Below, piece by piece: positions 40,705 to 54,282 of a stretch of 64,000 nt of DNA. Position 1 is the first letter of the stretch. Each line of letters begins with the position of its first letter. Under the pieces are notes generated by a model. That model was not told the origin of the DNA, ran no database searches, and saw only the letters and a list, made by a program, of their open reading frames with translations. Source of the DNA: Bos javanicus (Eukaryota > Chordata > Mammalia > Artiodactyla > Bovidae); NCBI RefSeq assembly GCF_032452875.1, contig NW_026894282.1, positions 92,633 through 156,632 on the forward strand. Direction: 5' to 3'. Both the position numbers and the translations under genes were made by a program.

Positions 40705-42244
40705 GGGCCTGCTGAGCTGCGTGATTACTGTCTGCTCATCTGCTTGACAATTGCCAGCTGAGCTGCACGATTCCTGCCTGTCATCTGCTTGACAATTGCC
40801 AGCTGTGCTGCGTAATTCCTGCCTGCTCAGCTGCTTGATTATTGCCAGCTGAGCAGCATGATTCCTCACAGCTGAGTTCCATGATTATTGCCTGCTGACT
40901 GATTCGTGCCTACTCAGCTCTTTGTTTATTGCCTCCAGAGGCACATGATCAGTGTATGATAGCAAACATGATCAGTGCATGATCAGTCACATGATCAGCG
41001 CCATTAAGTCACGTGATCACTACACGATAGTCATGTGATCAGTCCATGCTCAGTCACAGTGTCAGTGCATGATCAGCCACGTGATCAGTGCATGATCTGT
41101 CACATGATTAGTGTATGATCATCCACGTGACCAGTGCATGGGCAGTCATGTGATCAGTGCATGATATAGACGTGATCAGTGCATGATCAGTCTAGTGATC
41201 AGTGCATGATAGCCACGTGATCAGTGCATGGTCAGTCACCTGATGGGTGTATGATCATTCACGTGACCTGTACATGGTAGCTACATGATCATTGCATGAT
41301 CAGCCACGTGAGTAGTGCATGACAGCCACGTGATCACTGCATGATCAGTCACGTGATCAGTGCATGATCAGTCATGTGACCAGTACATGGTAGTTGCGTG
41401 ATCATCGCATGATCAGCCACGTGAGCAGTGCATGATAGCCACGTGATCAGTGCATGATCAGTCAGGTGATACGTGTGTGATCAGCCACGTGATCAGTGCA
41501 TGATATCCACGTGATCAGTGCAGGATAGCCACGTGATCACTTCATGATTAGTCACGGGATCTGTACATGACCAGTCACGTGATACGTGTGTGATCAGCCA
41601 CGGATCAGTGCGTGATGAGCCACGTGATCAGTGCAGGATCAATTACATGATCAGTGCATGATCAGTCACGAGACCACTACATGGTTGCTACGTGATCGTT
41701 GCATGATCAGCCACGTGAGCAGAGCATGATAGCCACGTGATCAGTGCATTATCAGTCACGTGATCAGTACATGATCAGTCACGTGAACAGTGCATGATCA
41801 TTTACGTGATCTGTGCATGATCAGTCACGTGACCAGTATATGGTAGCTTCGTGATCATTCCATGACGAACCACGTGAGCAGTGCATGATAGCCACGTGAT
41901 GTGTGCATGATGAGTTTCGTGAGCAGAGTATGATCAGCCACGTGATCAGTGCATGAGTTCCAGGTGATCAGTGCATGATATGTCACGTGACAGGTGTGTG
42001 ATCAGCCACGTGAACAGTGCATGTTCAGCCACGTATTCAGTGCATGATAGCCACGTGATAAGTGCATTATCAGTTACGTGAGCAGTGTATGATCAGCCAC
42101 GTGATCAGTGCATGGTCAGACACGTGAACAGTGTATGATCAGCCACGTGATCAGTGCATGATATCCAAGTGATCAGTGCATGATCAATCACGTGATCAGT
42201 GTATGATCAGCCACGTGAACAGTGCATGCTCAGTCACGTGATCT
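40705..42244 (+). repeat. Satellite unit 27 (1,540 bp)
   Basis: S1 A, S2 G, S3 CACGG, S4 AGCTTCG. Starts the second run of S1 A (units 27-30) and of AGCTTCG (units 27-29). Confidence 0.95.
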
Positions 42245-43785
42245 GGGCCTGCTGAGCTGCGTGATTACTGTCTGCTCATCTGCTTGACAATTGCCAGCTG
42301 AGCTGCACGATTCCTGCCTGTCATCTGCTTGACAATTGCCAGCTGTGCTGCGTAATTCCTGCCTGCTCAGCTGCTTGATTATTGCCAGCTGAGCAGCATG
42401 ATTCCTCACAGCTGAGTTCCATGATTATTGCCTGCTGACTGATTCGTGCCTACTCAGCTCTTTGTTTATTGCCTCCAGAGGCACATGATCAGTGTATGAT
42501 AGCAAACATGATCAGTGCATGATCAGTCACATGATCAGCGCCATTAAGTCACGTGATCACTACACGATAGTCATGTGATCAGTCCATGCTCAGTCACAGT
42601 GTCAGTGCATGATCAGCCACGTGATCAGTGCATGATCTGTCACATGATTAGTGTATGATCATCCACGTGACCAGTGCATGGGCAGTCATGTGATCAGTGC
42701 ATGATATAGACGTGATCAGTGCATGATCAGTCTAGTGATCAGTGCATGATAGCCACGTGATCAGTGCATGGTCAGTCACCTGATGGGTGTATGATCATTC
42801 ACGTGACCTGTACATGGTAGCTACATGATCATTGCATGATCAGCCACGTGAGTAGTGCATGACAGCCACGTGATCACTGCATGATCAGTCACGTGATCAG
42901 TGCATGATCAGTCATGTGACCAGTACATGGTAGTTGCGTGATCATCGCATGATCAGCCACGTGAGCAGTGCATGATAGCCACGTGATCAGTGCATGATCA
43001 GTCAGGTGATACGTGTGTGATCAGCCACGTGATCAGTGCATGATATCCACGTGATCAGTGCAGGATAGCCACGTGATCACTTCATGATTAGTCACGGGAT
43101 CTGTACATGACCAGTCACGTGATACGTGTGTGATCAGCCACCGGATCAGTGCGTGATGAGCCACGTGATCAGTGCAGGATCAATTACATGATCAGTGCAT
43201 GATCAGTCACGAGACCACTACATGGTTGCTACGTGATCGTTGCATGATCAGCCACGTGAGCAGAGCATGATAGCCACGTGATCAGTGCATTATCAGTCAC
43301 GTGATCAGTACATGATCAGTCACGTGAACAGTGCATGATCATTTACGTGATCTGTGCATGATCAGTCACGTGACCAGTATATGGTAGCTTCGTGATCATT
43401 CCATGACGAACCACGTGAGCAGTGCATGATAGCCACGTGATGTGTGCATGATGAGTTTCGTGAGCAGAGTATGATCAGCCACGTGATCAGTGCATGAGTT
43501 CCAGGTGATCAGTGCATGATATGTCACGTGACAGGTGTGTGATCAGCCACGTGAACAGTGCATGTTCAGCCACGTATTCAGTGCATGATAGCCACGTGAT
43601 AAGTGCATTATCAGTTACGTGAGCAGTGTATGATCAGCCACGTGATCAGTGCATGGTCAGACACGTGAACAGTGTATGATCAGCCACGTGATCAGTGCAT
43701 GATATCCAAGTGATCAGTGCATGATCAATCACGTGATCAGTGTATGATCAGCCACGTGAACAGTGCATGCTCAGTCACGTGATCT
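42245..43785 (+). repeat. Satellite unit 28 (1,541 bp)
   Basis: S1 A, S2 G, S3 CACCGG, S4 AGCTTCG. Confidence 0.95.
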
Positions 43786-45325
43786 GGGCCTGCTGAGCTG
43801 CGTGATTACTGTCTGCTCATCTGCTTGACAATTGCCAGCTGAGCTGCACGATTCCTGCCTGTCATCTGCTTGACAATTGCCAGCTGTGCTGCGTAATTCC
43901 TGCCTGCTCAGCTGCTTGATTATTGCCAGCTGAGCAGCATGATTCCTCACAGCTGAGTTCCATGATTATTGCCTGCTGACTGATTCGTGCCTACTCAGCT
44001 CTTTGTTTATTGCCTCCAGAGGCACATGATCAGTGTATGATAGCAAACATGATCAGTGCATGATCAGTCACATGATCAGCGCCATTAAGTCACGTGATCA
44101 CTACACGATAGTCATGTGATCAGTCCATGCTCAGTCACAGTGTCAGTGCATGATCAGCCACGTGATCAGTGCATGATCTGTCACATGATTAGTGTATGAT
44201 CATCCACGTGACCAGTGCATGGGCAGTCATGTGATCAGTGCATGATATAGACGTGATCAGTGCATGATCAGTCTAGTGATCAGTGCATGATAGCCACGTG
44301 ATCAGTGCATGATCAGTCACCTGATGGGTGTATGATCATTCACGTGACCTGTACATGGTAGCTACATGATCATTGCATGATCAGCCACGTGAGTAGTGCA
44401 TGACAGCCACGTGATCACTGCATGATCAGTCACGTGATCAGTGCATGATCAGTCATGTGACCAGTACATGGTAGTTGCGTGATCATCGCATGATCAGCCA
44501 CGTGAGCAGTGCATGATAGCCACGTGATCAGTGCATGATCAGTCAGGTGATACGTGTGTGATCAGCCACGTGATCAGTGCATGATATCCACGTGATCAGT
44601 GCAGGATAGCCACGTGATCACTTCATGATTAGTCACGGGATCTGCACATGACCAGTCACGTGATACGTGTGTGATCAGCCACCGGATCAGTGCGTGATGA
44701 GCCACGTGATCAGTGCAGGATCAATTACATGATCAGTGCATGATCAGTCACGAGACCACTACATGGTTGCTACGTGATCGGTTGCATGATCAGCCACGTG
44801 AGCAGCATGATAGCCACGTGATCAGTGCATTATCAGTCACGTGATCAGTACATGATCAGTCACGTGAACAGTGCATGATCATTTACGTGATCTGTGCATG
44901 ATCAGTCACGTGACCAGTATATGGTAGCTTCGTGATCATTCCATGACGAACCACGTGAGCAGTGCATGATAGCCACGTGATGTGTGCATGATGAGTTTCG
45001 TGAGCAGAGTATGATCAGCCACGTGATCAGTGCATGAGTTCCAGGTGATCAGTGCATGATATGTCACGTGACAGGTGTGTGATCAGCCACGTGAACAGTG
45101 CATGTTCAGCCACGTATTCAGTGCATGATAGCCACGTGATAAGTGCATTATCAGTTACGTGAGCAGTGTATGATCAGCCACGTGATCAGTGCATGGTCAG
45201 ACACGTGAACAGTGTATGATCAGCCACGTGATCAGTGCATGATATCCAAGTGATCAGTGCATGATCAATCACGTGATCAGTGTATGATCAGCCACGTGAA
45301 CAGTGCATGCTCAGTCACGTGATCT
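43786..45325 (+). repeat. Satellite unit 29 (1,540 bp)
   Basis: S1 A, S2 A, S3 CACCGG, S4 AGCTTCG. TCTGCACATG near 44641. One G is gained near 44780 (GATCGGTTGC) and AG is lost near 44804 (AGCAGCATGA). Confidence 0.95.
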
Positions 45326-46862
45326 GGGCCTGCTGAGCTGCGTGATTACTGTCTGCTCATCTGCTTGACAATTGCCAGCTGAGCTGCACGATTCCTGCCT
45401 GTCATCTGCTTGACAATTGCCAGCTGTGCTGCGTAATTCCTGCCTGCTCAGCTGCTTGATTATTGCCAGCTGAGCAGCATGATTCCTCACAGCTGAGTTC
45501 CATGATTATTGCCTGCTGACTGATTCGTGCCTACTCAGCTCTTTGTTTATTGCCTCCAGAGGCACATGATCAGTGTATGATAGCAAACATGATCAGTGCA
45601 TGATCAGTCACATGATCAGCGCCATTAAGTCACGTGATCACTACACGATAGTCATGTGATCAGTCCATGCTCAGTCACAGTGTCAGTGCATGATCAGCCA
45701 CGTGATCAGTGCATGATCTGTCACATGATTAGTGTATGATCATCCACGTGACCAGTGCATGGGCAGTCATGTGATCAGTGCATGATATAGACGTGATCAG
45801 TGCATGATCAGTCTAGTGATCAGTGCATGATAGCCACGTGATCAGTGCATGATCAGTCACCTGATGGGTGTATGATCATTCACGTGACCTGTACATGGTA
45901 GCTACATGATCATTGCATGATCAGCCACGTGAGTAGTGCATGACAGCCACGTGATCACTGCATGATCAGTCACGTGATCAGTGCATGATCAGTCATGTGA
46001 CCAGTACATGGTAGTTGCGTGATCATCGCATGATCAGCCACGTGAGCAGTGCATGATAGCCACGTGATCAGTGCATGATCAGTCAGGTGATACGTGTGTG
46101 ATCAGCCACGTGATCAGTGCATGATATCCACGTGATCAGTGCAGGATAGCCACGTGATCACTTCATGATTAGTCACGGGATCTGTACATGACCAGTCACG
46201 TGATACGTGTGTGATCAGCCACCGGATCAGTGCGTGATGAGCCACGTGATCAGTGCAGGATCAATTACATGATCAGTGCATGATCAGTCACGAGACCACT
46301 ACATGGTTGCTACGTGATCGTTGCATGATCAGCCACGTGAGCAGAGCATGATAGCCACGTGATCAGTGCATTATCAGTCACGTGATCAGTACATGATCAG
46401 TCACGTGAACAGTGCATGATCATTCGTGATCTGTGCATGATCAGTCACGTGACCAGTATATGGTAGCCGTGATCATTCCATGACGAACCACGTGAGCAGT
46501 GCATGATAGCCACGTGATGTGTGCATGATGAGTTTCGTGAGCAGAGTATGATCAGCCACGTGATCAGTGCATGAGTTCCAGGTGATCAGTGCATGATATG
46601 TCACGTGACAGGTGTGTGATCAGCCACGTGAACAGTGCATGTTCAGCCACGTATTCAGTGCATGATAGCCACGTGATAAGTGCATTATCAGTTACGTGAG
46701 CAGTGTATGATCAGCCACGTGATCAGTGCATGGTCAGACACGTGAACAGTGTATGATCAGCCACGTGATCAGTGCATGATATCCAAGTGATCAGTGCATG
46801 ATCAATCACGTGATCAGTGTATGATCAGCCACGTGAACAGTGCATGCTCAGTCACGTGATCT
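45326..46862 (+). repeat. Satellite unit 30 (1,537 bp)
   Basis: S1 A, S2 A, S3 CACCGG, S4 AGCCG (-2). TA is lost near 46424 (CATTCGTGATC for CATTTACGTGATC). The same loss recurs in the copy at 58921. Confidence 0.95.
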
Positions 46863-48355
46863 GGGCCTGCTGAGCTGCGTGATTACTGTCTGCTCATCTG
46901 CTTGACAATTGCCAGCTGAGCTGCACGATTCCTGCCTGTCATCTGCTTGACAATTGCCAGCTGTGCTGCGTAATTCCTGCCTGCTCAGCTGCTTGATTAT
47001 TGCCAGCTGAGCAGCATGATTCCTCACAGCTGAGTTCCATGATTATTGCCTGCTGACTGATTCGTGCCTACTCAGCTCTTTGTTTATTGCCTCCAGAGGC
47101 ACATGATCAGTGTATGATAGCAAACATGATCAGTGCATGATCAGTCACATGATCAGCGCCATTAAGTCACGTGATCACTACACGATAGTCATGTGATCAG
47201 TCCATGCTCAGTCACAGTGTCAGTGCATGATCAGCCACGTGATCAGTGCATGATCTGTCACATGATTAGTGTATGATCATCCACGTGACCAGTGCATGGG
47301 CAGTCATGTGATCAGTGCATGATATAGGCGTGATCAGTGCATGATCAGTCTAGTGATCAGTGCATGATAGCCACGTGATCAGTGCATGATCAGTCACCTG
47401 ATGGGTGTATGATCATTCACGTGACCTGTACATGGTAGCTACATGATCATTGCATGATCAGCCACGTGAGTAGTGCATGACAGCCACGTGATCACTGCAT
47501 GATCAGTCACGTGATCAGTGCATGATCAGTCATGTGACCAGTACATGGTAGTTGCGTGATCAGCCACGTGTGAATGCGTGATACGTGTGTGATCAGCCAC
47601 GTGATCAGTGCATGATATCCACGTGATCAGTGCAGGATAGCCACGTGATCACTTCATGATTAGTCACGGGATCTGTACATGACCAGTCACGTGATACGTG
47701 TGTGATCAGCCACCGGATCAGTGCGTGATGAGCCACGTGATCAGTGCAGGATCAATTACATGATCAGTGCATGATCAGTCACGAGACCACTACATGGTTG
47801 CTACGTGATCGTTGCATGATCAGCCACGTGAGCAGAGCATGATAGCCACGTGATCAGTGCATTATCAGTCACGTGATCAGTACATGATCAGTCACGTGAA
47901 CAGTGCATGATCATTTACGTGATCTGTGCATGATCAGTCACGTGACCAGTATATGGTAGCCGTGATCATTCCATGACGAACCACGTGAGCAGTGCATGAT
48001 AGCCACGTGATGTGTGCATGATGAGTTTCGTGAGCAGAGTATGATCAGCCACGTGATCAGTGCATGAGTTCCAGGTGATCAGTGCATGATATGTCACGTG
48101 ACAGGTGTGTGATCAGCCACGTGAACAGTGCATGTTCAGCCACGTATTCAGTGCATGATAGCCACGTGATAAGTGCATTATCAGTTACGTGAGCAGTGTA
48201 TGATCAGCCACGTGATCAGTGCATGGTCAGACACGTGAACAGTGTATGATCAGCCACGTGATCAGTGCATGATATCCAAGTGATCAGTGCATGATCAATC
48301 GCGTGATCAGTGTATGATCAGCCACGTGAACAGTGCATGCTCAGTCACGTGATCT
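46863..48355 (+). repeat. Satellite unit 31, deleted (1,493 bp)
   Basis: S1 G, S2 A, S3 CACCGG, S4 AGCCG. A deletion of about 46 bp (two sub-repeats) has its junction at 47561-47580. CACGTG is changed to CGCGTG at 48301. Confidence 0.95.
47561..47580 (+). other. Junction of a 46-bp deletion
   Basis: CAGCCACGTG TGAATGCGTG replaces about 66 bp of ordinary sub-repeats between GTTGCGTGAT and ATACGTGTGTG. TGAATGCGTG is not found elsewhere, so the join is not a simple exchange between identical sub-repeats. Confidence 0.75.
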
Positions 48356-49828
48356 GGGCCTGCTGAGCTGCGTGATTACTGTCTGCTCATCTGCTTGACA
48401 ATTGCCAGCTGAGCTGCACGATTCCTGCCTGTCATCTGCTTGACAATTGCCAGCTGTGCTGCGTAATTCCTGCCTGCTCAGCTGCTTGATTATTGCCAGC
48501 TGAGCAGCATGATTCCTCACAGCTGAGTTCCATGATTATTGCCTGCTGACTGATTCGTGCCTACTCAGCTCTTTGTTTATTGCCTCCAGAGGCACATGAT
48601 CAGTGTATGATAGCAAACATGATCAGTGCATGATCAGTCACATGATCAGCGCCATTAAGTCACGTGATCACTACACGATAGTCATGTGATCAGTCCATGC
48701 TCAGTCACAGTGTCAGTGCATGATCAGCCACGTGATCAGTGCATGATCTGTCACATGATTAGTGTATGATCATCCACGTGACCAGTGCATGGGCAGTCAT
48801 GTGATCAGTGCATGATATAGGCGTGATCAGTGCATGATCAGTCTAGTGATCAGTGCATGATAGCCACGTGATCAGTGCATGATCAGTCACCTGATGGGTG
48901 TATGATCATTCACGTGACCTGTACATGGTAGCTACATGATCATTGCATGATCAGCCACGTGAGTAGTGCATGACAGCCACGTGATCACTGCATGATCAGT
49001 CACGTGATCAGTGCATGATCAGTCATGTGACCAGTACATGGTAGTTGCGTGATCATCGCATGATCAGCCACGTGATCAGTGCATGATATCCACGTGATCA
49101 GTGCATGATCATCACGTGATCACTTCATGATTAGTCACGGGATCTGCACATGACCAGTCACGTGATACGTGTGTGATCAGCCACCGGATCAGTGCGTGAT
49201 GAGCCACGTGATCAGTGCAGGATCAATTACATGATCAGTGCATGATCAGTCACGAGACCACTACATGGTTGCTACGTGATCGTTGCATGATCAGCCACGT
49301 GAGCAGAGCATGATAGCCACGTGATCAGTGCATTATCAGTCACGTGATCAGTACATGATCAGTCACGTGAACAGTGCATGATCATTTACGTGATCTGTGC
49401 ATGATCAGTCACGTGACCAGTATATGGTAACTTCGTGATCATTCCATGACGAACCACGTGAGCAGTGCATGATAGCCACGTGATGTGTGCATGATGAGTT
49501 TCGTGAGCAGAGTATGATCAGCCACGTGATCAGTGCATGAGTTCCAGGTGATCAGTGCATGATATGTCACGTGACAGGTGTGTGATCAGCCACGTGAACA
49601 GTGCATGTTCAGCCACGTATTCAGTGCATGATAGCCACGTGATAAGTGCATTATCAGTTACGTGAGCAGTGTATGATCAGCCACGTGATCAGTGCATGGT
49701 CAGACACGTGAACAGTGTATGATCAGCCACGTGATCAGTGCATGATATCCAAGTGATCAGTGCATGATCAATCGCGTGATCAGTGTATGATCAGCCACGT
49801 GAACAGTGCATGCTCAGTCACGTGATCT
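48356..49828 (+). repeat. Satellite unit 32, deleted (1,473 bp)
   Basis: S1 G, S2 A, S3 CACCGG, S4 AACTTCG. A 68-bp deletion occurs near 49070. TCTGCACATG near 49145. CACGTG is changed to CGCGTG at 49774. Confidence 0.95.
49060..49115 (+). other. Clean 68-bp deletion and adjacent change
   Basis: GATCAGCCACGTGA is followed directly by TCAGTGCATGATATCC. This joins two copies of the same landmark that are normally 68 bp (three sub-repeats) apart, the signature of exchange or slippage between sub-repeats. Just after it, GTGCAGGATAGCCACG is replaced by GTGCATGATCATCACG with no change of length. Confidence 0.8.
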
Positions 49829-51367
49829 GGGCCTGCTGAGCTGCGTGATTACTGTCTGCTCATCTGCTTGACAATTGCCAGCTGAGCTGCACGATTCCTG
49901 CCTGTCATCTGCTTGACAATTGCCAGCTGTGCTGCGTAATTCCTGCCTGCTCAGCTGCTTGATTATTGCCAGCTGAGCAGCATGATTCCTCACAGCTGAG
50001 TTCCATGATTATTGCCTGCTGACTGATTCGTGCCTACTCAGCTCTTTGTTTATTGCCTCCAGAGGCACATGATCAGTGTATGATAGCAAACATGATCAGT
50101 GCATGATCAGTCACATGATCAGCGCCATTAAGTCACGTGATCACTACACGATAGTCATGTGATCAGTCCATGCTCAGTCACAGTGTCAGTGCATGATCAG
50201 CCACGTGATCAGTGCATGATCTGTCACATGATTAGTGTATGATCATCCACGTGACCAGTGCATGGGCAGTCATGTGATCAGTGCATGATATAGGCGTGAT
50301 CAGTGCATGATCAGTCTAGTGATCAGTGCATGATAGCCACGTGATCAGTGCATGGTCAGTCACCTGATGGGTGTATGATCATTCACGTGACCTGTACATG
50401 GTAGCTACATGATCATTGCATGATCAGCCACGTGAGTAGTGCATGACAGCCACGTGATCACTGCATGATCAGTCACGTGATCAGTGCATGATCAGTCATG
50501 TGACCAGTACATGGTAGTTGCGTGATCATCGCATGATCAGCCACGTGAGCAGTGCATGATAGCCACGTGATCAGTGCATGATCAGTCAGGTGATACGTGT
50601 GTGATCAGCCACGTGATCAGTGCATGATATCCGCGTGATCAGTGCAGGATAGCCACGTGATCACTTCATGATTAGTCACGGGATCTGTACATGACCAGTC
50701 ACGTGATACGTGTGTGATCAGCCACCGGATCAGTGCGTGATGAGCCACGTGATCAGTGCAGGATCAATTACATGATCAGTGCATGATCAGTCACGAGACC
50801 ACTACATGGTTGCTACGTGATCGTTGCATGATCAGCCACGTGAGCAGAGCATGATAGCCACGTGATCAGTGCATTATCAGTCACGTGATCAGTACATGAT
50901 CAGTCACGTGAACAGTGCATGATCATTTACGTGATCTGTGCATGATCAGTCACGTGACCAGTATATGGTAACTTCGTGATCATTCCATGACGAACCACGT
51001 GAGCAGTGCATGATAGCCGTGATGTGTGCATGATGAGTTTCGTGAGCAGAGTATGATCAGCCACGTGATCAGTGCATGAGTTCCAGGTGATCAGTGCATG
51101 ATATGTCACGTGACAGGTGTGTGATCAGCCACGTGAACAGTGCATGTTCAGCCACGTATTCAGTGCATGATAGCCACGTGATAAGTGCATTATCAGTTAC
51201 GTGAGCAGTGTATGATCAGCCACGTGATCAGTGCATGGTCAGACACGTGAACAGTGTATGATCAGCCACGTGATCAGTGCATGATATCCAAGTGATCAGT
51301 GCATGATCAATCACGTGATCAGTGTATGATCAGCCACGTGAACAGTGCATGCTCAGTCACGTGATCT
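49829..51367 (+). repeat. Satellite unit 33 (1,539 bp)
   Basis: S1 G, S2 G, S3 CACCGG, S4 AACTTCG. CGCGTG at 50633. AC is lost near 51018 (AGCCGTGATG for AGCCACGTGATG). Confidence 0.95.
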
Positions 51368-52908
51368 GGGCCTGCTGAGCTGCGTGATTACTGTCTGCTC
51401 ATCTGCTTGACAATTGCCAGCTGAGCTGCACGATTCCTGCCTGTCATCTGCTTGACAATTGCCAGCTGTGCTGCGTAATTCCTGCCTGCTCAGCTGCTTG
51501 ATTATTGCCAGCTGAGCAGCATGATTCCTCACAGCTGAGTTCCATGATTATTGCCTGCTGACTGATTCGTGCCTACTCAGCTCTTTGTTTATTGCCTCCA
51601 GAGGCACATGATCAGTGTATGATAGCAAACATGATCAGTGCATGATCAGTCACATGATCAGCGCCATTAAGTCACGTGATCACTACACGATAGTCATGTG
51701 ATCAGTCCATGCTCAGTCACAGTGTCAGTGCATGATCAGCCACGTGATCAGTGCATGATCTGTCACATGATTAGTGTATGATCATCCACGTGACCAGTGC
51801 ATGGGCAGTCATGTGATCAGTGCATGATATAGGCGTGATCAGTGCATGATCAGTCTAGTGATCAGTGCATGATAGCCACGTGATCAGTGCATGATCAGTC
51901 ACCTGATGGGTGTATGATCATTCACGTGACCTGTACATGGTAGCTACATGATCATTGCATGATCAGCCACGTGAGTAGTGCATGACAGCCGTGATCACTG
52001 CGCATGATCAGTCACGTGATCAGTGCATGATCAGTCATGTGACCAGTACATGGTAGTTGCGTGATCATCGCATGATCAGCCACGTGAGCAGTGCATGATA
52101 GCCACGTGATCAGTGCATGATCAGTCAGGTGATACGTGTGTGATCAGCCACGTGATCAGTGCATGATATCCACGTGATCAGTGCAGGATAGCCACGTGAT
52201 CACTTCATGATTAGTCACGGGATCTGTACATGACCAGTCACGTGATACGTGTGTGATCAGCCACCGGATCAGTGCGTGATGAGCCACGTGATCAGTGCAG
52301 GATCAATTACATGATCAGTGCATGATCAGTCACGAGACCACTACATGGTTCGCTAGTGATCGTTGCATGATCAGCCACGTGAGCAGAGCATGATAGCCAC
52401 GCGTGATCAGTGCATTATCAGTCACGTGATCAGTACATGATCAGTCACGTGAACAGTGCATGATCATTTACGTGATCTGTGCATGATCAGTCACGTGACC
52501 AGTATATGGTAGCCGTGATCATTCCACGCCTGAACCACGTGAGCAGTGCATGATAGCCACGTGATGTGTGCATGATGAGTTTCGTGAGCAGAGTATGATC
52601 AGCCACGTGATCAGTGCATGAGTTCAGGTGATCAGTGCATGATATGTCACGTGACAGGTGTGTGATCAGCCACGTGAACAGTGCATGTTCAGCCACGTAT
52701 TCAGTGCATGATAGCCACGTGATAAGTGCATTATCAGTTACGTGAGCAGTGTATGATCAGCCACGTGATCAGTGCATGGTCAGACACGTGAACAGTGTAT
52801 GATCAGCCACGTGATCAGTGCATGATATCCAAGTGATCAGTGCATGATCAATCACGTGATCAGTGTATGATCAGCCACGTGAACAGTGCATGCTCAGTCA
52901 CGTGATCT
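51368..52908 (+). repeat. Satellite unit 34 (1,541 bp, many small indels)
   Basis: S1 G, S2 A, S3 CACCGG, S4 AGCCG. Small compensating changes: AC loss and GC gain near 51990, TTCGCTAGTGATC near 52350, CACGCGTG near 52400, CACGCCTGAACC near 52527, and GAGTTCAGGTG near 52621. The length is normal only because gains and losses cancel. Confidence 0.93.
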
Positions 52909-54282
52909 GGGCCTGCTGAGCTGCGTGATTACTGTCTGCTCATCTGCTTGACAATTGCCAGCTGAGCTGCACGATTCCTGCCTGTCATCTGCTTGACAAT
53001 TGCCAGCTGTGCTGCGTAATTCCTGCCTGCTCAGCTGCTTGATTATTGCCAGCTGAGCAGCATGATTCCTCACAGCTGAGTTCCATGATTATTGCCTGCT
53101 GACTGATTCGTGCCTACTCAGCTCTTTGTTTATGCCTCCAGAGGCACATGATCAGTGTATGATAGCAAACATGATCAGTGCATGATCAGTCACATGATCA
53201 GCGCCATTAAGTCACGTGATCACTACACGATAGTCATGTGATCAGTCCATGCTCAGTCACAGTGTCAGTGCATGATCAGCCCACGTGATCAGTGCATGAT
53301 CTGTCACATGATTAGTGTATGATCATCCACGTGACCAGTGCATGGGCAGTCATGTGATCAGTGCATGATATAGGCGTGATCAGTGCATGATCAGTCTAGT
53401 GATCAGTGCATGATAGCCACGTGATCAGTGCATGATCAGTCACCTGATGGGTGTGATCATTCACGTGACCTGTACATGGTAGCTACATGATCATTGCATG
53501 ATCCCACGTGAGGTAGTGCACTGACCAGCCACGTGATCACTGCATGATCAGTCACGTGATCAGTGCATGATCAGTCATGTGACCAGTACATGGTAGTTGC
53601 GTGATCATGCGCATGATCAGCCACGTGAGCAGTGCATGATAGCCACGTGATCAGTGCATGATCAGTCAGGGGGTCGATACGATCGCCGCGGCCACGTGAT
53701 CAGTGCATGATATCCACGTGATCAGTGCAGGATAGCCACGTGATCACTTCATGATTAGTCACGGGATCTGTACATGACCAGTCACGCGTCGATACGTGTG
53801 TGATCAGCCACCGGATCAGTGCGTGATGAGCCCGCGTGATCAGTGCAGGATCAATGCTCAGTCAGTGCAGTCGACGAGACCACTCGTGGTTGCGTGTCGT
53901 TGCATGATCAGCCACGTGAGCAGAGCATGATAGCCACGTGATCAGTGCATTATCAGTCACGTAGTACGATCAGCCAGAGTCGTGATCAGTGCAGTGATCA
54001 GTGATGCAGTGCATGATATGTCACGTGACAGGTGTGTGATCAGCCACGTGAACAGTGCATGTTCAGCCACGTATTCAGTGCATGATAGCCACGTGATAAG
54101 TGCATTATCAGTTACGTGAGCAGTGTATGATCAGCCACGTGATCAGTGCATGGTCAGACACGTGAACAGTGTATGATCAGCCACGTGATCAGTGCATGAT
54201 ATCCAAGTGATCAGTGCATGATCAATCACGTGATCAGTGTATGATCAGCCACGTGAACAGTGCATGCTCAGTCACGTGATCT
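52909..54282 (+). repeat. Satellite unit 35, degraded (1,374 bp)
   Basis: S1 G, S2 A, S3 CACCGG, and S4 lost. It is the shortest complete copy, 167 bp under length. Block B has one base missing near 53132. The second half is heavily altered (53449-54010). Confidence 0.92.
53449..54010 (+). other. Degraded tract with foreign-looking words and a deletion
   Basis: Small insertions and losses begin at GGGTGTGATC (53449). Words unlike the satellite appear: GGGGGTCGATACGATC followed by GCCGCGGCC (about 53669-53692), CACGCGTCGATACG (about 53784), and GCAGTCGACGAGACC (about 53868). The sequence from about 53962 to 54009 is short shuffled fragments (GTAGTACGATC, AGCCAGAGTCGTG). Normal order resumes at TGCATGATATGTC. 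It could be a decayed patch, or a poorly resolved assembly or consensus join. Confidence 0.7.

Noticed and set aside
50927..51109. 60-codon open frame on the minus strand (HVADHTL-like repeats)
   Set aside because: It is opened by a private 2-bp loss near 51018. The amino acid repeats are translated satellite, not a protein family.
52487..52696. 69-codon open frame on the minus strand
   Set aside because: A product of several private indels in unit 34. Not open in neighbouring copies.
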